This document shows positions 52,420-56,602 of a DNA stretch of 56,602 nt, in pieces. A program made the translations under genes and the position numbers. A model generated the notes under the pieces. It was not told the origin of the DNA. It saw only the letters and a list, made by a program, of their open reading frames with translations, and ran no database searches. The first letter of the stretch is position 1. Every line of letters starts with the position of its first letter. Source of the stretch: Propionibacteriales bacterium (lineage in GTDB: Bacteria > Actinomycetota > Actinomycetes > Propionibacteriales > Nocardioidaceae); the NCBI GenBank assembly GCA_009377795.1, contig WHTJ01000018.1, positions 1 to 56,602 of the forward strand, in the 5' to 3' direction.

Positions 52420-53985
52420 CTACACGAACCACACGTGCCGGAAGCCGTAACTGTCCAGTGGCTGGCCGGCCCGGCTCGCCTGGAGCCCGGACACCCGGGT
52501 GGAGTACCCGTCCACGAGGTTGATGAACCCCCAGATGAGGTGGCCGCCCCGCTCGTGCTCGATCCCCTGCGCCTGCTGGATGAGGTCGCATCGCCTCTGC
52601 TCGTCGGGCTCCTGCTCGGCGGCACGGACCAGAGAGATGAATTCTGGATCGTCCCAGTGCGTCTCGTTGAACGGCGAGTTCGGTAGCGAGCCCTGCGCCA
52701 CCTGCGCGAGGAAGCCCCGGGTGACCCAGAAGTCCTGGGCGAACGGCCAGGAAAGGTAGTTCTCGCCGTAGAACGTGCCGGTGTCCACCTGCCGGAGCCG
52801 GATGTCGACGACCCCGCGGGCCTGCTGCTTGAGCACCTGCGCGGCCTCGACGATGCCCTGCGACACCGGGGAGGTCACCAGTTCCACCTGAAGGCCCTCG
52901 TGACCGGCGCGCCGTAGCAGCGAGCGCGCCTGTTCCGGGTCGTACTCGCGCTGCGGAAGGTCACTCGGGTAGCAGGGATCGAACGGCGCATACAGATCGT
53001 TGCCCAACGCACCGTGCCCGACCAGCACCTGGTCGATCATCTGCTGGCGATCGCAAAGCAGCCGGATCGCCTGCCGCACCTGCGGATCGGAGAACGGCTC
53101 GGCGTCCACCCGCATGGTGAACGGGTTCCAGTTGCCGGACTCCGACTCGAGCACCTCCAGCTCCGGGTTGGACCGGACGACAGGAATCTGGCCGTACGGC
53201 AGAGAGTTGATCGCCTCCACCTGTCCGGAGAGCAATGCGTTGACCCGGGCGGAGTCCTCGGCGAAGTTGATGATCGTCACCTCGTCGACCCAGGGCTCGC
53301 CTCCGCGCCAGTAGTCGTCGTACCTGGTGAAGACACTCTGCTGACCCGGCTCGAACGAGGAGTACTTGAATGGCCCGGTTCCCACCGGGTTGGCCGGGTC
53401 GTAGTCCTCGGGCACGATGCCCTGGAAGTACTCCGAGATCGCGTCGAGGAACAACGCCGTCGGCCGGTCGAGGTCGAAGCGCAGGGTCCGCGGGTCCAGC
53501 TTGCGGATGTTGCGGGTGTCGAGAAACGACAGCAGCTCGGCGCCCACCTTCGGGTCCTGGCGGTCGGTGATCCGGCGGTACGTGGCGATGACGTCCTCCG
53601 GACGGACCGGCCGGCCGTCGTGGAAGGTGATGCCGTCCCGGAGCCGTACCGTCCAGGCCGTGAGGTCGCGGTTGGGCTCCACCGACTCCGCCACCACCGG
53701 CACGAGCTGGAAGTCCCGATCGCGGCTCATCAACGGCTCGTACAGCTGGTGGACCCGGGCGATGTCCGGATGCGCCACCGAAGTGTGGGCGTCGAGGGTG
53801 TCCTCCGGGCCGCCGCCCACGACACCGACCCGCAGGCTGCCTCCGCGCCGGGGCTGCCCGCCACCCGTGCTCTGCCCGCTCTGACCGGTGCATGCGGCGA
53901 GCAGCCCCGGAGCGGCAAACGCCCCGGCTCCAACCACCATACCCCGGAGCACGTCCCGTCTGCTGGGGAGTTGATTCATGCTCAT
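52420..53985 (-). CDS. Peptide-type ABC transporter substrate-binding protein (SBP_bac_5)
   Basis: A 521-residue lipoprotein. The N-terminus has twin arginines (PSRRDVLRGMVVGAG) and a lipobox LLAAC, so Tat export with lipidation is likely. Mature motifs WTVRLRDGITFHDGRPVRPEDV, PVGTGPFKYSSFEPG and DYWRGGEPWVDEVTI are classic for DppA/OppA-type binders. The ligand could be a peptide, nickel chelate or opine. Start at ATG 53985 or two codons later. First gene of the four-gene transporter operon. Confidence 0.92.
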   Translation of the reverse strand: MSMNQLPSRRDVLRGMVVGAGAFAAPGLLAACTGQSGQSTGGGQPRRGGSLRVGVVGGGPEDTLDAHTSVAHPDIARVHQLYEPLMSRDRDFQLVPVVAESVEPNRDLTAWTVRLRDGITFHDGRPVRPEDVIATYRRITDRQDPKVGAELLSFLDTRNIRKLDPRTLRFDLDRPTALFLDAISEYFQGIVPEDYDPANPVGTGPFKYSSFEPGQQSVFTRYDDYWRGGEPWVDEVTIINFAEDSARVNALLSGQVEAINSLPYGQIPVVRSNPELEVLESESGNWNPFTMRVDAEPFSDPQVRQAIRLLCDRQQMIDQVLVGHGALGNDLYAPFDPCYPSDLPQREYDPEQARSLLRRAGHEGLQVELVTSPVSQGIVEAAQVLKQQARGVVDIRLRQVDTGTFYGENYLSWPFAQDFWVTRGFLAQVAQGSLPNSPFNETHWDDPEFISLVRAAEQEPDEQRRCDLIQQAQGIEHERGGHLIWGFINLVDGYSTRVSGLQASRAGQPLDSYGFRHVWFV

Positions 53986-54360
53986 CCGTTCGTCGTCGTC
54001 GCGCCCGGACTCTCCAATGAGTCGGAAACGCGGCGCGCTGGCACTGACTGCTCCGCGGTCCGGCGACCACCCGTCCGCGAATCCGCACCGGTGCCGCGAT
54101 CCCCTGCCAGATCCGCCTCGAACTCCTCGTCCGCCAGAGCATATCCGTTGACCGGCGAATCGTGGATCCGGAAGCTCGAAACAGCTCGCGGATCTCCTGG
54201 CTGACAAGCGCCGAGCGGATAGCCGCGCGGCGTACCCTCCGAGGCACAGGGCGCATGGTGGCGAAAGGGGCCTCGGTGGCAGCCTCGGTGCGGTCACTGC
54301 AACCATCGTCCGCGACGGCGATCGTCGCGATCGCCAAGGCACGCAACGAGAGGAGGTCGG

Positions 54361-54681
54361 ATGATCCAGATTACCGAGCTGTCCGACGCGACCGTGCGCG
54401 CGGTCGTGACCGCGCTGAACGCGGGAGACAAGGAGGAGTTCCTCGCCGCCTTCACCCCGGACGCGACGATGTCCGACGACGGCACCGACCGAGACTTCGA
54501 GGAGTGGATCGACCGGGAGATCTTCTCCTCGGGCGGACACCTGGAGGTCGAGTCGCAGTCCGGCGACGGCCGGTCCCTGGTCGCCCGGTACCGCAACGAC
54601 ACCTGGGGCGAGATGCGTACGTCGTGGATGTTCACGGTCGTCGACGGAAAGGTGAGCCGGATGGAGACCGGTCAGGCCTGA
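54361..54681 (+). CDS. SnoaL/NTF2-like small protein
   Basis: A 106-residue cone-shaped-fold protein: AVVTALNAGDKEEFLAAFTP and DATMSDDGTDRDFEEWIDRE, then YRNDTWGEMRTSWMFTVVDG, the usual SnoaL_2 pattern. GAGGAGG precedes the ATG. It lies immediately ahead of the tandem 33-bp repeat array. Function unknown. Confidence 0.82.
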   Translation: MIQITELSDATVRAVVTALNAGDKEEFLAAFTPDATMSDDGTDRDFEEWIDREIFSSGGHLEVESQSGDGRSLVARYRNDTWGEMRTSWMFTVVDGKVSRMETGQA

Positions 54682-54690
54682 CAGCGGAAC

Positions 54691-54787
54691 GGCCAGATGT
54701 GCAATCTCGGCACGAGAGAACACGGCCAGATGTGCAATCTCGGCACGAGAGAACACGGCCAGATGTGCAATCTCGGCGCGAGAGAAC
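54691..54787 (+). repeat. Three tandem 33-bp copies of the dispersed repeat
   Basis: Units start at 54691, 54724 and 54757, each GGCCAGATGTGCAATCTCGG plus a 13-base CACGAGAGAACAC-type tail; the third unit differs at one base and ends in the ribosome-binding region of the methyltransferase gene. The core GTGCAATCTCG is the complement of the arms of the hairpins at 16.6 and 27.7 kb. Here the copies are direct, so no hairpin forms. Confidence 0.9.
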
Positions 54788-54799
54788 GAGGAGACAGAC

Positions 54800-55465
54800 A
54801 TGCCCGATGTTCGTGCCGTGTGGCGGAGCCGGGTCTTCGAGGCCGTCTGGGGAGCGGCGTACAACTACGGGATCGAGCACGAGTGGCTCTCCGCACCGAT
54901 CGGCCGGGTGGTGTTCGGGTCCGACGTACGCCTGCTCTACGACAGCCTGCGGGTCGTCGGCGAGATGCCGGACGGCTCGGCGATTCTCGACATGCCGTGC
55001 GGCGGCGGCCTCGCCTTCCGGGGGATGCGACCGGAGCAGGACGTACGGTACGTCGCGGCCGACATCTCGGTCAGCATGCTCGACCGGGCACGCCGCCGGG
55101 CCGCCCAGCTCGGTCTGGACGGAATCGAGTACGTCGAGACCGACGTCGAGTCGATGCCGTTCCCGGACGCCGAGTTCGATCTGGGCGTGTGCTTCAACGG
55201 ACTGCACTGCATGCCGGATCCCGCCGCGGCGTTGGTCGAGCTGACCCGGACACTGAAGCCGGGCGGCCGGCTGGTCGGCGACTGCCTCATCCGCGACGTC
55301 GGCCGGTCCGACGCCTACCTCGCCGCCCTCCGGCGTCTCGGCGTCTTCGGTCCTGGTGGCAGGCTCGCCGACGTCGAACGCTGGCTGACCGACGCCGGAC
55401 TCCGGATCGACCGGCTGGAACGGTCCGGCGCGCTGGCGCATTTCGCGGCGACGCGGGGCGTCTGA
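54800..55465 (+). CDS. Class I SAM-dependent methyltransferase
   Basis: A 221-residue enzyme with the SAM motifs ILDMPCGGGLAFRGM, VRYVAADISVSMLDRAR, VESMPFPDAEFDLGVCFNGL and LKPGGRLVGD. The proline-cysteine variant of motif I (DMPCGGG) is found in UbiE-like actinobacterial methyltransferases. The ribosome site GAGGAGAC adjoins the last unit of the tandem repeat, so the repeat may affect its expression. Substrate unknown. Confidence 0.88.
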   Translation: MPDVRAVWRSRVFEAVWGAAYNYGIEHEWLSAPIGRVVFGSDVRLLYDSLRVVGEMPDGSAILDMPCGGGLAFRGMRPEQDVRYVAADISVSMLDRARRRAAQLGLDGIEYVETDVESMPFPDAEFDLGVCFNGLHCMPDPAAALVELTRTLKPGGRLVGDCLIRDVGRSDAYLAALRRLGVFGPGGRLADVERWLTDAGLRIDRLERSGALAHFAATRGV

Positions 55466-55474
55466 GCGGTCCGG

Positions 55475-56298
55475 TCAGGCCTGTGCGGCGATCCCGTACC
55501 TCTCCACCCTCTTCGCCGCCTGTCGCAGCATGATCGGGCCGTTGATGCTGCCCGGCAAGAGACGTACACCGCGCGGCGTCGCACGGGTCACTCCACGGAC
55601 GAGACGTTCGGTTCGCTCGTAACGACGCCAGAACGCTCGTCCCAATCCAGGCCGAACTGCTCACGCAGCCGCTCGGGGGTCATGCCCAGAGTGAAGAGGC
55701 GATGCAGCCCGACGGCCGGACCGAGTACGACGGCCAGCGGCCGCTGGAATCGCGGACGTACGATGTCCCGGCCGAGCCGGCGTCCGACCTCGGTGACGAC
55801 CAGGGAGTCGATCATTTCACCAACGTAGCCATAAAAATCGGCGTACGTGTTCGGCTGCGCCTCGCGCGGGCAGCCGAACACCCCGGCCACCCGCGTCATG
55901 TCCTGGTAGAAGTCCTCCCGCTCGTCGTCCGTGAGCGGCCCGACGAACGTCGTGTAAGACAGCAGCGCACTGTCGATCAGCGTCGCGTGCACCCACAGCA
56001 GGTTCTGCGGATCGTTCGCCCGGTACGAAGGACCGACGATGAACTCATGAACCCGGTGAGCGCCCTCGCCCACGCGACCGGCCAGCTCCTCGGAGCCGAA
56101 CACGACCGCGTTCATCGCCTCGAGGGTGCCCTGCAGCCGCCGGAACGGCGAGCGCCGAAAATCGCTGTGATCCCATACCCCCTGCGCCACGGCGGGATGC
56201 GCCAACTGCATGAGCAACGCCCGGCCCGCACCGAGCAGCAGCGCCGGCTCCGCGGTCACCCGGCGCGCCACCGAACCCTGCTCCAGAAAGTCGGCCAT
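55475..56298 (-). pseudogene. MpaB/DUF2236 family oxygenase-like gene with a C-terminal frameshift
   Basis: The first frame (to 55588) encodes the DUF2236 core: LMQLAHPAVAQGVWDHSDFR, SPFRRLQGTLEAMNAVVFGS and WVHATLIDSALLSY, with His residues expected to bind haem. It ends early after GLDWDERS. The next frame continues RAFWRRYERTERLVRGVTRA and LLPGSINGPIMLRQAAKR to a stop at 55475, the family's usual C-terminal helices. A single base missing from the G run at about 55641-55643 explains the break, so it could be a sequencing error. ATG 56298 is preferred because GGGAGGTGAG precedes it and the longer frame would overlap the divergent VOC start. Confidence 0.7.
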
Positions 56299-56401
56299 CG
56301 CCTCACCTCCCACGGCGCACACCAACCGGGCCGGGTCATCGAGATCGTCCCCGACCCCGTCAAGGGTCAACGATCCCAGTGTGCGGTGCGAGGATTCCGC
56401 C

Positions 56402-56602
56402 ATGGAACAACGAGTCAGCCTGATTACGCTGGGCGTCGCCGATCTCGCCCGTGCCCGGGCGTTCTACGACGCCCTCGGCTGGTCGGCGGCCACGTCACCG
56501 GACGACGACGTCGCCTTCTACCAAGCCGGCGGGATGATCCTGGCCCTGTGGAGCCGGCGGCAGCTCGCCGAGGACAGCGTCGTGGAGGACAACGGCGGCT
56601 GG
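56402..56602 (+). CDS. VOC family protein, 3' end beyond the window
   Basis: The 67 visible residues begin MEQRVSLITLGVADLARARA and continue FYDALGWSAA, then FYQAGGMILALWSRRQLAED, the first beta-alpha-beta-beta-beta unit of a VOC protein. The gene runs off the right edge. It is divergent from the MpaB-like gene. Confidence 0.8.
   Translation, partial: MEQRVSLITLGVADLARARAFYDALGWSAATSPDDDVAFYQAGGMILALWSRRQLAEDSVVEDNGGW

Noticed and set aside
54691-54787. CRISPR-like repeat array
   Set aside because: The units are contiguous tandem copies without unique spacers, and there are no cas genes nearby.

Overview
This 56.6-kb window is high-GC DNA with dense, operon-like genes, frequent ATGA/GTGA start-stop overlaps and GGAGG-type ribosome binding sites. 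Together with EgtD-type hercynine synthesis, mycothiol-type DinB proteins, a SigG/SigX5-like ECF sigma factor and an MT0933-type small protein, this points to an actinomycete chromosome. A Jiangellales/Propionibacteriales-like host is only a guess. No rRNA, complete tRNA, prophage or CRISPR array was found.

Region 1 (1-3.4 kb) is decayed accessory DNA. It holds a VOC protein, a fragment of a conjugative-relaxase-type helicase, a cluster of GCTAG boxes, an AbiE type IV toxin-antitoxin locus with an intact antitoxin but a wrecked toxin, a cutA remnant with an internal deletion, and the tail of a probable secreted protein.

Region 2 (3.4-15.1 kb) is the most notable part. A minus-strand operon reads MerT-like protein, egtD, senA-like (EgtB family), senB-like (TIGR04348-type glycosyltransferase), MFS transporter, selD/senC-like. 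This is the gene set expected for selenoneine, the selenium analogue of ergothioneine. No selA, selB or Sec-tRNA is seen, so this SelD probably supplies selenophosphate to the pathway rather than to selenoproteins. Immediately upstream lies a four-gene OpuC-type quaternary-amine ABC transporter plus an OsmC protein; this transporter class includes known ergothioneine importers. A Crp/Fnr regulator follows at 14.4 kb. The palindrome TGTCAG-N4-CTGACA lies just before the sen operon and occurs twice (once with one mismatch) before the regulator gene, suggesting one regulon.

Region 3 (15.2-25.3 kb) has an MFS transporter, a peroxiredoxin, two large secreted metallopeptidases (M6 and M14) and a pirin. 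Region 4 (25.4-34.2 kb) is a surface-glycan locus: a polytopic GT-C-like protein, RmlA, RmlB, a WecE/RffA-like aminotransferase, a sulfotransferase, a GT2 enzyme and a flippase, plus an unlisted 52-codon small gene.

Region 5 (34.4-46.6 kb) is metabolic: DinB, AraC regulator, VOC proteins, acyl-CoA dehydrogenase, a TRAP transporter (DctPQM), cupins, an ECF sigma factor with a SnoaL tail coupled to a DinB-type gene, a spermidine-synthase-like protein and an MFS transporter. Region 6 (46.6-56.6 kb) has a MerR gene coupled to a prfC (RF3) copy broken by an internal deletion, a complete dipeptide-type ABC transporter, a SnoaL protein, a methyltransferase, a frameshifted MpaB/DUF2236 gene and a partial VOC gene.

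Two window-wide patterns stand out. One short motif (core CGAGATTGCAC) recurs at three places, as hairpins at 16.6 and 27.7 kb and as a 33-bp tandem array at 54.7 kb. Several genes (abiEii, cutA, prfC, the MpaB-like gene) carry short internal deletions or frameshifts, which are either real decay or assembly error.
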